Source: an uncultured Alistipes sp. (lineage in GTDB: Bacteria > Bacteroidota > Bacteroidia > Bacteroidales > UBA932). From it: DNA of 56,200 nt. The position numbers and the translations under genes were made by a program. The stretch spans positions 1 through 56,200 of the forward strand of contig URSC01000015.1 of assembly GCA_900550465.1 (NCBI GenBank), given 5' to 3'. The notes beneath the pieces were generated by a model. It was not told the DNA's origin. It searched no databases and saw nothing but the letters and a program-made list of their open reading frames with translations. Below are positions 31,096 through 40,100 of the stretch, one piece after another (position 1 is the stretch's first letter; each line of letters opens with the position of its first letter).

Positions 31096-32505
31096 TTAGA
31101 TGTTTGATCTCAGTCTTTTCTCGATGTCCGTCACGTACTGCTTGAAGGAGCGGTCCGTAGCCATCAGGTCGCCCACTGTCTCGCAGGCGTGGAGGACGGT
31201 GGCGTGGTTCTTGCCTCCGAGCTCGGCACCGATGGCCGTGAGGGACTTGCCTGTCAGGCTGCGGCAGAGGTACATGGCTATCTGGCGGGCCTGGACGATC
31301 TCCCTCTTGCGGGTGTTGGAGAGCATGAGCTCGTTGGTGATGCCGAAGTAGTCGCTGACGGTGTTGCGGATCTTATTTATCGAGATTTCGCTGCGGTTGA
31401 CCGTAACTATTTTCTCCAGTACTTCCTGGGCCAGTTGAAGCGTGATTCTCTTTTTGGTCAGAGTGGCGTGGGCCATCAGTGAGGCCAGGGTCCCCTCAAG
31501 TTCGCGGACATTGTCCGTCACCTTCGAGGCTATGTACTGTATGATGTTGTCATCCAATATGATGCCCTCTTTGAAACTCTTGGCTCTGAGGATAGCTGTA
31601 CGGGTCTCCATATCGGGTGGAAGGAGCTCTGTAGTGAGTCCCCATTTGAATCGTGAAAGCAGTCTCTGCTCAAGTCCCTGAAGGTCTACAGGAGCGCGGT
31701 CAGAGGTGAATATGAGCTGCTTGCCCAATTGATGCAGATAGTTGAATATCTGGAAGAAGGCATTCTGCGTGCCGGGTTTGTCTGCAAACTCCTGCACGTC
31801 GTCTATTATCAGCACGTCCATGGACTGATAGTAATGCAGGAAGTCGGTTACGGCATTCTTGATGACCGCGTCCATATAGTGGGTCTGGAAATGGTTGGCC
31901 GTAACGTAGAGCACAACCTTGTCGGGGAACCTTTCCTTGATGTCGATACCTATCGCCTGGGCCAGGTGAGTCTTGCCGAGACCGGGGCCGCCGTAAACAA
32001 AAAAAGGATTGTACGCGGTGTTGCCCGGGTTTTCGGAGATGGCCATGCCGGCGGCGCGGCCGAGGCGGTTGCAGTCACCTTCGATAAGGTTGTCGAAGGA
32101 ATAGTTGGGATTCAGGTTGGGATTGACGGTGATGCCCTTGATGCCCGGAATAATATATGGATCCTCGATTTTCTGAACCTTGTCGGAGGGAAGTGCTATG
32201 TCGGGATTGCTGATGCCGGAGGCCGGCTTGGCTGCCGGATACCTGACTGTCGCGTCCTTTACGATCGGCACTTCATATACCAGTTTTGCGTCGGGGCCGA
32301 TGACTCTCTTCAGGGTCTTGCTCAGGATGTCGATGAAGTGTGCCTCAATGAATTCAGGGAAGTATGCGGAAGGAACCTGTATGGTCAGAGTACTGTTCTC
32401 CAGCTTGACCGGCTCGATAGGCTCGAACCAGGTCCTGAAACTGCTCTCTGGAATGTTATCCTTGATGATTTCCAGACAGTTATCCCATGCTTCACTATAA
32501 TTCAT
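31096..32505 (-). CDS. dnaA: Chromosomal replication initiator DnaA
   Basis: The 469-residue protein has the DnaA layout. Domain I is about 1-85, a linker runs to about 120, and the AAA+ domain III has NPFFVYGGPGLGKTHLAQAI (Walker A) and VLIIDDVQEFADK (Walker B). A C-terminal helix-turn-helix domain IV carries GGKNHATVLHA, the DNA-binding signature. It melts the replication origin by binding DnaA boxes. The 183-bp AT-rich gap upstream has no TTATCCACA-like box, so the origin is not placed here. An imperfect inverted repeat TTCCC/GGGAA (32548-32563) lies in its leader. Confidence 0.97.
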   Translation of the reverse strand: MNYSEAWDNCLEIIKDNIPESSFRTWFEPIEPVKLENSTLTIQVPSAYFPEFIEAHFIDILSKTLKRVIGPDAKLVYEVPIVKDATVRYPAAKPASGISNPDIALPSDKVQKIEDPYIIPGIKGITVNPNLNPNYSFDNLIEGDCNRLGRAAGMAISENPGNTAYNPFFVYGGPGLGKTHLAQAIGIDIKERFPDKVVLYVTANHFQTHYMDAVIKNAVTDFLHYYQSMDVLIIDDVQEFADKPGTQNAFFQIFNYLHQLGKQLIFTSDRAPVDLQGLEQRLLSRFKWGLTTELLPPDMETRTAILRAKSFKEGIILDDNIIQYIASKVTDNVRELEGTLASLMAHATLTKKRITLQLAQEVLEKIVTVNRSEISINKIRNTVSDYFGITNELMLSNTRKREIVQARQIAMYLCRSLTGKSLTAIGAELGGKNHATVLHACETVGDLMATDRSFKQYVTDIEKRLRSNI

Positions 32506-32611
32506 TCCTAGAAGACTCTTAATTGATTATGGTTAATTTTAGTACGTTCCCCTGCTTAGGGAATGGCAAAAGTGAGTAAAAAAATCCAATAAAAAAAATA
32601 AAAATTCCTGC

Positions 32612-32641
32612 AAAATTTTAAACATCTTGTAAGTCAAGATG
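32612..32641 (-). terminator. Hairpin after the MlaD-like gene
   Basis: CATCTTG (32623-32629) pairs with CAAGATG (32635-32641) around TAAGT, and the minus strand continues TTTAAAATTTT. It lies in the AT-rich gap between mlaD and dnaA and probably ends the amidase-MlaD transcript. Confidence 0.55.
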
Positions 32642-32688
32642 ATTAAATTTAAAAAAAAATTAATCTTTAAAAATATTACATTTTTATT

Positions 32689-33594
32689 TCAAAATACAGA
32701 AATTTTTATGTATTTTTTGGGGTCTTCCCGGATTCCGGAGACAAGAGAATCCAGATCATTCGTTAGCCTTGTCAGGGAATTGTGAAGGGAGTCCGATGTA
32801 ATCATCCGTCCTATACTTCCGGTGGGGTCCTGTATTCTGGAAATCAGGACGCGCAGCGAGTCCACGGTGTCTCCCAGACCTGCGTCGCGGAGGGATGCCG
32901 TTACAGCTCTGGCATCGGAGGCCATGCCGGCGGCTGATGCTGCCGCAGAGTCCAGACTGGCCGTAATGGAATTCAGCCTGGAAATGATCATGCTTATTTC
33001 AGGGCTTTTGTCCTTTACCGTGGATGCGGTCGCCTCGAGATCACCTGCCATTGTCTCCAGACTGTAAATGATACGGTCGATCCGGTTGCGGTTCTCTTCG
33101 TCCAGCAGCAGATTGACTGATGTTACGGTACGGTTGAGATTGCATATCAGGGAATCCAGGTTCCTGGCCAGCGGAGTTATGCTTCCGACCAGGGAGGATA
33201 TCATGTCAGGTACGGTCTCTCCCATGAGAGTGTCTCCGTCCGAGGCCATGGTCCCGGATGTCCCGGCTGCCACCCGTATCTTGCGGGTGCCCATGATATC
33301 CGCGCTGTATACCTCCATGCGGGAATCCTCCGGTATCCCGAATTCACGGGAGATGCTGACTTCCACCGTATAGTCCATTGTTTCCCTGTTGTAGGAGATG
33401 TCCGATACCCTGCCGGCCGCGAATCCTCCTACTGTGACGGCTGTGGAAACCTGCAGCCCGTCGACATATGGATACCTTATATAATAGGTGCGTGTGTCGG
33501 AGAACAGATCCCGGCCTTTGAGATATTCCACTGTAAACAGGGCGGCTGCCAGCACGATTACTGCGAACAGACCTGTCTTGACTTCTTTTCTCAT
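32689..33594 (-). CDS. MCE/MlaD family lipid-transfer protein
   Basis: The 301-residue protein has one N-terminal membrane anchor (TGLFAVIVLAAALFTVEYL) and a single MCE domain (about residues 37-115: YVDGLQVSTAVTVGGFAAGRV, then MEVYSADIMGTRKIRV). A long helical region with regular hydrophobic spacing follows, likely coiled coil. MCE proteins form rings that carry phospholipids between inner and outer membranes with an MlaE/F ABC system. Those partners are not in the window. It follows the amidase gene by 9 bp. Confidence 0.88.
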   Translation of the reverse strand: MRKEVKTGLFAVIVLAAALFTVEYLKGRDLFSDTRTYYIRYPYVDGLQVSTAVTVGGFAAGRVSDISYNRETMDYTVEVSISREFGIPEDSRMEVYSADIMGTRKIRVAAGTSGTMASDGDTLMGETVPDMISSLVGSITPLARNLDSLICNLNRTVTSVNLLLDEENRNRIDRIIYSLETMAGDLEATASTVKDKSPEISMIISRLNSITASLDSAAASAAGMASDARAVTASLRDAGLGDTVDSLRVLISRIQDPTGSIGRMITSDSLHNSLTRLTNDLDSLVSGIREDPKKYIKISVF

Positions 33595-33603
33595 TTGTCC
33601 TGA

Positions 33604-34668
33604 TTATTGATCCAACCTGATGATGAATGCTTCCGGAAAGCTGTTCCGGATCCGGGGAAGGGCCTTGACCGCCTCGTCCCGTGTTGAGTATTCTCCTATG
33701 TAGTATTTGTAGTTCCTGCCTGACTTGATGCGGCTGCATCTCCACCCTTTGAACTCCTTCGCGTCATCCGGCAGAAGATAGGAGGATGCCAGTATCTGAA
33801 TGCCGAATTTCCCGCTGTCTTTTCTGGTTGCCTGGACGGATGTCTGCTTACCCTGTCCCTCAGAGTCAGGAAGGTAGATGTCGGTGTCATAGCTTTTCTT
33901 GTATGCCTGGAAGGCCTTGAAGATATTGGACGCTATGCGCTGCTGGCTGTTCTTGTCGGTGAGGGTGCGCATGTCACCGGTGTTGGAGATGAAGCCCATC
34001 TCTATCAGAACCGCGGGCATGGTGCATTTCCACAGGACCAGGAAATTGGCCTGCTTGACTCCTCTGTTGTTCCCGACAGGGCCGGAGTCGGCGGACTGCT
34101 GGACCAGGGTGGCGAAATCCAGGCTCTGCTCCAGATGTGCGTTCTGCAGCAGGGAAAAGATGATGTAGGATTCGGGATTATTGGGATCAAATCCCTGGTA
34201 GTTTGAGGTATAGTCGTCCTCCAGCACTATTACGCTGTTCTCGAGGCGGCAGATTTCCATGTTCTCGCTGTTCTTGTCCTGTCCCATGACGAAGGTCTCG
34301 TGCCCTCTGGCGGAGCGGTCTGCCGCGGAATTGACGTGGAGGGATATGAACAGGTCCGCGTTGTTCTTGTTGGCGATGTCAGCGCGGCGGAACAGCTCCA
34401 CGAAGCGGTCATCGCTGCGGGTGTAGACTACCTTTACTCCGGGATAATTGCGTTTTATCATGTCTCCGAGCCGTTTTGCGACGGAGAGAGTAATGTCCTT
34501 CTCGTATACCTTGCCGTTGACGGCTCCGGGGTCGTGGCCTCCGTGTCCGGCGTCTATTACGACAGTCTTGAGCTCTACAACTTGCTTGTTCTGAGCATTC
34601 ATGCACAATCCGGACAGGATGGTGGGAAAGATGGCTGACAGCAGCAGTATCGTTATTGCCTTTTTCAT
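33604..34668 (-). CDS. N-acetylmuramoyl-L-alanine amidase with SPOR domain
   Basis: The 354-residue protein has a signal peptide (ITILLLSAIFPTILSGLCMNA), then an Amidase_3 domain with zinc ligands visible in IDAGHGGHDPG (His), YEKD (Glu region) and SLHVNSAADRSARGHE (His), and the catalytic Glu in VLIEMGFISN. Residues about 280-354 form a SPOR domain (GIQILASSYLL, YKYYIGEYSTRDEAV), which binds denuded glycan at division sites. It cuts peptide stems from peptidoglycan during cell separation. It is divergent from lptD and upstream of the MCE gene. Confidence 0.94.
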   Translation of the reverse strand: MKKAITILLLSAIFPTILSGLCMNAQNKQVVELKTVVIDAGHGGHDPGAVNGKVYEKDITLSVAKRLGDMIKRNYPGVKVVYTRSDDRFVELFRRADIANKNNADLFISLHVNSAADRSARGHETFVMGQDKNSENMEICRLENSVIVLEDDYTSNYQGFDPNNPESYIIFSLLQNAHLEQSLDFATLVQQSADSGPVGNNRGVKQANFLVLWKCTMPAVLIEMGFISNTGDMRTLTDKNSQQRIASNIFKAFQAYKKSYDTDIYLPDSEGQGKQTSVQATRKDSGKFGIQILASSYLLPDDAKEFKGWRCSRIKSGRNYKYYIGEYSTRDEAVKALPRIRNSFPEAFIIRLDQ

Positions 34669-34703
34669 TTGAGGAGCAAAGTTAATAAAACTTTGGAATG
34701 AGT

Positions 34704-34734
34704 TTTGCTAGAAATGCAAAAAAGACTATATTTG
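34704..34734 (+). promoter_or_regulatory. Promoter of lptD
   Basis: TTTG (34704-34707), a 19-nt spacer, then TATATTTG (34727-34734): a full -33/-7 match at exact consensus spacing, 47 nt before the ATG. A minus-strand -7 element TAACTTTG (34684-34677) serves the divergent amidase gene. Confidence 0.85.
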
Positions 34735-34781
34735 TCGCCGGTTATTCACTCGAAGATTAAAATACACCCTCTTTTCAGTTA

Positions 34782-37505
34782 ATGCAGTCCCATAAGATAG
34801 TGTTGAAGCTGGCCGCAGCAGTGCTTGTCGTTGCAGCGTCCCTGTGGCAGGAAAGTGCTGCCCAGACTCCGGATTCTCTCCGGAAGGCGGGACTGCAGAT
34901 GATTGTGAGGGATTCCATAGCGGCCGTCGATTCGCTGGATGCCGCGGATACTACGTCCCTGTTTGCTCCGGCCGTGCCGGCGGACTCCGCGGTGAAGGGA
35001 ATGCTGGACAGACCGGCCTTTTCTACTGCGGTGGATTCGGTGATAGAGGATTTCTCTTCGGGGAGGCAGATGATATATTATTACGGAGATGCCAGTGTGA
35101 CCTACGGAGACATGAAACTTGCTGCGGAATATATGGAATACGACGTGGAGCGTCAGGTGGTGTATGCGGCCGGTGTCGCGGACACGGCCGGAGTGATTAC
35201 CGGAAAACCGGAGATGACTCAGGGCGGGAAGACGTATGTCATGGACAATGTGTTCTATAATTTCAAGACCAACAAGGCGAGAATCAGGAATATGACGACC
35301 CAGGAGGAGGACGGGACACTGATGGGAGACAACCTAAGCATGCTGCCGGACCGTTCCATCAACATCTCGGGCGGCAAGTATACCGTCTGCGATGCGGACC
35401 ATCCTCATTTTTACCTGAGGATGACCAAGGCCAAGGTGGAGACCCAGCCCAAGCAGAAGACTGTTTTCGGCCCTGCCTATCTGGTGCTGGCGGATGTGCC
35501 CCTGTATCCTCTCATGCTGCCTTTCGGATTTGTACCCAAGCGTCCGGACAGAGCCAGCGGCCTGCTTTTCCCTAATTTCGGAGAAGAGCAGGCCCGCGGT
35601 CTTTTTTTCAAGGATGGAGGATTCTATTTTGTGCTGGGAGACTATTTCGACGTGGCGCTGACCGGAAGTCTCTATTCCAAAGGGTCGTGGAGCGCCAACA
35701 TGTCTACCCGCTACAAGGTCCGCTACAAGTTCAACGGTACGTTCGATCTGACCTATTCCAACGACCAGACGGGCGAGCGTGGAAGCGCGGATTTCTTCCA
35801 GACCAAGAACTTCAGCGTGAGATGGAGCCACTCCCAGGATTCCAAGGCCCGTCCCGGTACATCGTTCAGGGCCTCGGTCAACTTTTCCAGTCCCTCGAAC
35901 AACAAGTACAACTATACCGACATCAACGAGGCTCTCCAGAACCAGGTGTCATCGTCCATCTCCTATTCCAGGACGTGGAGTGCACTTAGCCTGTCCATCA
36001 ACGGCCTGCACAGTCAGAATTCAAGGGACAGCTCCTATGCCATCACACTGCCTAACATTACGTTGAACGTAAACCGTTTCTATCCTTTCAGAAGGAAGAA
36101 CAGGGTAGGTCCCGAGAAGTGGTACGAGCAGTTTGCCCTGAGCTACAACACCACCCTCCAGAACAAGATCAATTTCAAGGCCAGCGAGGTGCGCGACCCT
36201 GATTTCTGGGACAAGATGCAGACGGGTATGACGCACAATTTCTCCATAGGACTTCCTACATTCACCATACTCAAGTACTTCACCCTGACTCCCTCCGTGT
36301 CTTACGGCATGAACTGGTTCTTCAGTTCCCAGAACCAGTATTACAATCCCGAGACGGACAAGCTTGAGACAGAAAGAACCGGACTTTTCGAGGATTTCGG
36401 TATTACTCAGGACTTCTCTGCCAGTGCATCCCTCAGCACCAGGCTTTATGGCATGTTCAATTTCAGACGCGGCAAGCTCAAGGCTATAAGGCACATGATA
36501 TCTCCTTCGCTGTCTGTCTCCTATGCTCCTGAGATGGGAACGGCTCTCAACGGATACAGGGTGTATACCTATACCGACGTGCATGGAGAGCAGCATACGG
36601 TGGAGTACAATAAGTGGTCAGGAGGCCTGTATTCTCCTCCGTCACCGGGGCAGACAGCCTCACTCGGATTTCAGATAGGCAACAATGTAGAGGCAAAGGT
36701 GGCGGACCGCAAGGATACGACCGGAACGGGAATGCGGAAAATAAAGCTCATCGACAATCTCAATCTCTCCGGCAGTTACAATTTCCTGGCCGACTCCATG
36801 AAACTGTCCAACATCAATGTCAGCATGACTACCAACGTCCTGGAGAAAGTGAGCATATCGGCGGGCATGACTCTGGACCCTTATGCGGTGGACGGACGCG
36901 GCAGGAGGTATGACAGGTTCAACGTGACGGTGATGCCGGGACGGCTGGTGCGTCTTACCAATGCCAATGTATCCCTGGGATTCAGCCTCTCCGGCGAGGG
37001 TAAGGGCAAGGGCAATGACGGATCCTCATCGTCCTCGGGCGGTGGTGGCGGAGTCAAGATGACAGGAGAGTCTCCGGCATACACCAGGGTCTACTATCAT
37101 CCGGTAACAGGTGAGTATATCCCGGGCGGATGGATCTATTATCTCAATCCGGAGGTACCCTGGTCCGTCTCTTTCAATTACTCCTATAATTATTCCAAGA
37201 CTTATCAGTACAGCAACAATCAGCTTATAGTCAGGAATAATCACAATCAGACACTGAACATCAACGGCCAGGTGAAAATCACCAAGGCCCTGAACTTCAA
37301 CCTTACGACAGGCTTTGACCTGACCAAGATGAGGCTGACGACCACGCAGGTGAGCGCCACTTATGACCTGCACTGTTTCCAGATATCCTTCTCCTGGGTG
37401 CCCATAGGCCAGTGGAAGCAGTGGAGTTTCAGAATCAATGCCAAGGCAGCGGCTCTGGCAGACCTGCTCTCCTACCGTAAGGGATCGTCCCAGTGGGACA
37501 ATTAG
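34782..37505 (+). CDS. lptD: LPS-assembly outer-membrane protein LptD-like
   Basis: The 907-residue protein has a signal peptide (LKLAAAVLVVAASLW, cleavage near QESAAQ) and an OstA/LptA-like N-terminal beta-jellyroll region (about 85-200, with MIYYYGDASVTYGDMKLAA and YVMDNVFYNFKTNKARI). A large C-terminal beta-barrel has alternating aromatic strands and ends in a typical strand. A Gly/Ser-rich loop (GEGKGKGNDGSSSSSGGG) lies near residue 745. It inserts lipopolysaccharide into the outer leaflet with LptE. No LptE is nearby. Bacteroidetes LptD proteins diverge in sequence from the E. coli protein, so the assignment rests on domain order and length. Confidence 0.85.
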   Translation: MQSHKIVLKLAAAVLVVAASLWQESAAQTPDSLRKAGLQMIVRDSIAAVDSLDAADTTSLFAPAVPADSAVKGMLDRPAFSTAVDSVIEDFSSGRQMIYYYGDASVTYGDMKLAAEYMEYDVERQVVYAAGVADTAGVITGKPEMTQGGKTYVMDNVFYNFKTNKARIRNMTTQEEDGTLMGDNLSMLPDRSINISGGKYTVCDADHPHFYLRMTKAKVETQPKQKTVFGPAYLVLADVPLYPLMLPFGFVPKRPDRASGLLFPNFGEEQARGLFFKDGGFYFVLGDYFDVALTGSLYSKGSWSANMSTRYKVRYKFNGTFDLTYSNDQTGERGSADFFQTKNFSVRWSHSQDSKARPGTSFRASVNFSSPSNNKYNYTDINEALQNQVSSSISYSRTWSALSLSINGLHSQNSRDSSYAITLPNITLNVNRFYPFRRKNRVGPEKWYEQFALSYNTTLQNKINFKASEVRDPDFWDKMQTGMTHNFSIGLPTFTILKYFTLTPSVSYGMNWFFSSQNQYYNPETDKLETERTGLFEDFGITQDFSASASLSTRLYGMFNFRRGKLKAIRHMISPSLSVSYAPEMGTALNGYRVYTYTDVHGEQHTVEYNKWSGGLYSPPSPGQTASLGFQIGNNVEAKVADRKDTTGTGMRKIKLIDNLNLSGSYNFLADSMKLSNINVSMTTNVLEKVSISAGMTLDPYAVDGRGRRYDRFNVTVMPGRLVRLTNANVSLGFSLSGEGKGKGNDGSSSSSGGGGGVKMTGESPAYTRVYYHPVTGEYIPGGWIYYLNPEVPWSVSFNYSYNYSKTYQYSNNQLIVRNNHNQTLNINGQVKITKALNFNLTTGFDLTKMRLTTTQVSATYDLHCFQISFSWVPIGQWKQWSFRINAKAAALADLLSYRKGSSQWDN

Positions 37506-37542
37506 ACAGAATTATAATTTATTAACTAAAATATTTACTACA

Positions 37543-37920
37543 ATGAAAAAAGTTATTGCTTCTCCTCTTGCTCCTGCAGCAGTAGGACCCTACAGCCAGG
37601 CAATCGAGGCCAACGGAACACTTTATGTATCGGGACAGCTCCCCATCGACGCTGCCACAGGACAATTCCCCGAGGGCGGTGTAAAGGAACAGCTGCATCA
37701 GGTATTCAAGAACATAGGCCATGTGCTCGCCGAGGCCGGCTACGGTTTCGGAGATGTGGTGAAGACCACGGTGTATCTGCAGAATATGGCGGATTTCGGT
37801 ACTCTCAACGAGGTTTATGCCCAGTATTTTTCGGAGCCTTATCCTGCACGTGTGGCATATCAGGTGGCAGCTCTTCCCAAAGGGGCTCTCGCAGAGGCTG
37901 AAGTTATTGCAGTTAAATAA
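37543..37920 (+). CDS. RidA family reactive-imine deaminase
   Basis: The 125-residue protein starts at 37543 (MKKVIASPLAPAAVGPYSQA); upstream in-frame starts overlap lptD. It shows the Rid signature: GPYSQAIEANGTLYVSGQLP, VKTTVYLQNMADFGTLNEVYAQYF and PARVAYQVAALPKGALAEAEVIA, with the substrate-binding Arg and Glu in these blocks. It hydrolyses enamine/imine products of PLP enzymes. It lies 8 bp upstream of rho on the same strand and is the likely head of that transcript. Cytosolic trimer. Confidence 0.94.
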   Translation: MKKVIASPLAPAAVGPYSQAIEANGTLYVSGQLPIDAATGQFPEGGVKEQLHQVFKNIGHVLAEAGYGFGDVVKTTVYLQNMADFGTLNEVYAQYFSEPYPARVAYQVAALPKGALAEAEVIAVK

Positions 37921-37928
37921 CTCCGCCG

Positions 37929-39767
37929 ATGTACGCTATATTGGAATTACACGAAAAAAGCTTTGAGGAGCTCAGCAGCATAGCGCAGGAGCTGGGAATC
38001 CGTAAGGCGGATTCCATGTCCAAGGAGGACCTGATTTATAAGATCCTTGACGAGCAGGCAGTTCAGAGCAAGGAGAGTCCCAAGCTCCGCAAGCGCAGAA
38101 AATCCGCGGCACAGCCTCAGGAGGCTCCGGCAAAGGAGTCTGCTGACGGTACGGCCGCTGCTGCTCAGGAGCCCGCACCCGCTCCGGAGGCTGAGGCTCA
38201 GCCCAAGCGGAAGAGGGGACGTCCCAAGAAGAATGCAGCTGTTCCCCAGCCTCCGGCAGAGGAAGCGGCTGCGCCTTCTGCGTCCGAAGCACCTTCTCCC
38301 GCTCAGGAGACGGGAGCAAGTGAGGCTGTGGAGGAAACTCAGAAGCAGAGTGCAGGACACAGAGGACGCCGGCGCACCAGGGTTCAGCCCCAGGACCAGC
38401 AGCAGACGGATGCGGCTCAGGCGGATAATGCTGCGGAAGCAGCCGACGTGCAGCCGGCACCTCAGGCTCAGCCTGTGCGTCAGCAGCCCCAGCCCAGGCC
38501 GCAGAATCAGGCTCAGCAGCAGCCTAAACGTCAGTATCAGGACCGCCACCAGCAGAATCCTGCGCAGCAGCCGGTTCAGCAGGCGCCCCAGGCAGCCAGG
38601 CAACCGGCTCCAGCAGAGCAGCCGCAGCAGCCGGCCCGTCCGGAGTATGACGGCATAGTGGAAGCCCAGGGAGTCCTGGAGATCATGCCGGACGGATATG
38701 GATTTCTCCGTTCCTCGGACTACAATTACCTTAACTCTCCGGATGATATCTATGTGTCTCAGAATCAGATTAAGAGTTATGCCCTTAAGACGGGAGACAC
38801 CATCATCGGCGAGATTCGCCCTCCCAGGGAAGGTGACAAGTATTTTCCTCTGGTCAAGATCCACACTATCAACGGACGTACTCCTGAGTACATACGTGAC
38901 AGGGTGCCGTTCGACTTTCTTACCCCTCTCTTTCCCGATGAGAAATTTACACTTACCGGCAACGGTCATAATGACCTCTCCTGCCGTGTAGTGGATCTGT
39001 TTACTCCGATAGGAAAGGGACAGCGCGGATTGATCGTGGCCCAGCCTAAGACCGGTAAGACCATTCTGCTCAAGAATATAGCAAACGCCATAGCGGACAA
39101 TCACCCCGAGGTGTACATGATCGTCCTCCTGATCGACGAGCGTCCCGAGGAGGTGACCGACATGGCCCGCAGCGTGAAGGCCGAGGTGGTGGCGTCAACC
39201 TTTGACGAACCGGCCGAGAGGCATGTGAAGGTGGCCAGCATCGTGCTGGAGAAGGCCAAGAGGCTTGTCGAGTGCGGTCATGACGTGGTCATTTTCCTGG
39301 ATTCCATCACCCGTCTGGCCAGGGCCTTCAACACGGTGCAGCCAGCATCCGGCAAGGTGCTTTCCGGCGGTGTGGACGCCAACGCCCTGCACAAGCCCAA
39401 GAGGTTCTTCGGTGCTGCCCGCAACATCGAGAACGGCGGCTCCCTGACCATTCTGGCTACGGCTCTGACCGATACCGGCTCCAAGATGGACGACGTTATC
39501 TTCGAAGAGTTCAAGGGTACCGGCAACATGGAGCTTCAGCTTGACCGCAAGCTGGCCAACAAGCGCATCTTCCCCGCAGTGGACGTGACTCTCAGCAGTA
39601 CCCGCCGCGATGACCTGCTCCTGGACAAGGACAAGATCAACAGGCTCTGGGTACTCCGCAACTTCCTGGCGGACATGACGAGCGTGGAGGCTATGGAGTT
39701 TCTGAAGAAGAGGATGGAAGGGACGAAGAACAACGAAGAGTTCTTGATTTCAATGAATGGAGAATAA
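37929..39767 (+). CDS. rho: Transcription termination factor Rho with long disordered insert
   Basis: The 612-residue protein is much longer than E. coli Rho (419). Residues 1-50 are the Rho N-terminal helix bundle. Residues about 52-235 are a low-complexity insert rich in Pro, Gln, Ala and Glu with basic patches (KRKRGRPKKN, GHRGRRRTR). Then follow the cold-shock RNA-binding fold (VLEIMPDGYGFLRS), and the ATPase with VAQPKTGKT (Walker A), VLLIDERPEEVTDM (Walker B) and the Q/R-loops. It terminates transcription by translocating on nascent RNA. A similar disordered region in a gut Bacteroides Rho was reported to drive condensate formation; whether this one does is not shown. Confidence 0.96.
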   Translation: MYAILELHEKSFEELSSIAQELGIRKADSMSKEDLIYKILDEQAVQSKESPKLRKRRKSAAQPQEAPAKESADGTAAAAQEPAPAPEAEAQPKRKRGRPKKNAAVPQPPAEEAAAPSASEAPSPAQETGASEAVEETQKQSAGHRGRRRTRVQPQDQQQTDAAQADNAAEAADVQPAPQAQPVRQQPQPRPQNQAQQQPKRQYQDRHQQNPAQQPVQQAPQAARQPAPAEQPQQPARPEYDGIVEAQGVLEIMPDGYGFLRSSDYNYLNSPDDIYVSQNQIKSYALKTGDTIIGEIRPPREGDKYFPLVKIHTINGRTPEYIRDRVPFDFLTPLFPDEKFTLTGNGHNDLSCRVVDLFTPIGKGQRGLIVAQPKTGKTILLKNIANAIADNHPEVYMIVLLIDERPEEVTDMARSVKAEVVASTFDEPAERHVKVASIVLEKAKRLVECGHDVVIFLDSITRLARAFNTVQPASGKVLSGGVDANALHKPKRFFGAARNIENGGSLTILATALTDTGSKMDDVIFEEFKGTGNMELQLDRKLANKRIFPAVDVTLSSTRRDDLLLDKDKINRLWVLRNFLADMTSVEAMEFLKKRMEGTKNNEEFLISMNGE

Positions 39768-39781
39768 AGTGTGAAAAGAAA

Positions 39782-39813
39782 GGGGCCTCGGAATGAGACC
39801 CCTTCTTCTTTAT
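39782..39813. terminator. Bidirectional terminator between rho and the ferredoxin
   Basis: GGGGCCTC (39782-39789) and GAGACCCC (39795-39802) form a stem with one mismatch around GGAAT, followed by TTCTTCTTTATT on the plus strand. It separates two convergent genes. Confidence 0.8.
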
Positions 39814-39827
39814 TGTTGTTTAATAGG

Positions 39828-39998
39828 TTATGCCGGTGAGATGGCTCCGTTGGGACAAGCGTCAACGCATGTACCGCAGTCGGCGCAGGTGTCAGGATCA
39901 ATCGAATAAACATCTCCGGCGGAGATAGCTCCAAGAGGACATTCGTCAATGCAGGAGCCGCATGCTACACATGCATCAGGATCAATTTTGTGTGCCAT
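39828..39998 (-). CDS. 2[4Fe-4S] ferredoxin, 56 aa
   Basis: A 56-codon frame from the ATG at 39998 encodes a bacterial-type ferredoxin with two Cys clusters, CVACGSCIDECP (residues 10-21) and CADCGTCVDACP (38-49), each in the CxxCxxCxxxCP form for one [4Fe-4S] cluster. It is a cytosolic low-potential electron carrier. It could serve pyruvate:ferredoxin oxidoreductase or hydrogenase in an anaerobe. It is alone, convergent with rho, and divergent from the DUF1573 gene. Confidence 0.95.
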   Translation of the reverse strand: MAHKIDPDACVACGSCIDECPLGAISAGDVYSIDPDTCADCGTCVDACPNGAISPA

Positions 39999-40028
39999 AA
40001 ATTATTGTAGTATTGTTAATATGTTCTG

Positions 40029-40067
40029 CAAATATAGTAATTTTTTACCATGAAAAAACTATCTTTG
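40029..40067. promoter_or_regulatory. Divergent -7 elements, ferredoxin and DUF1573
   Basis: TATATTTG on the minus strand (40036-40029) is 30 nt before the ferredoxin ATG, and TATCTTTG on the plus strand (40060-40067) is 33 nt before the DUF1573 ATG. Standard -33 boxes are not clear. Confidence 0.6.
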
Positions 40068-40100
40068 CACGATAAATGATTTAGAATAATCAGAAGTGAT

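Noticed and set aside
32506..32688. AT-rich gap upstream of dnaA as replication origin
   Set aside because: No TTATCCACA-like DnaA box or box cluster is visible; the gap is explained by a terminator and the dnaA leader.
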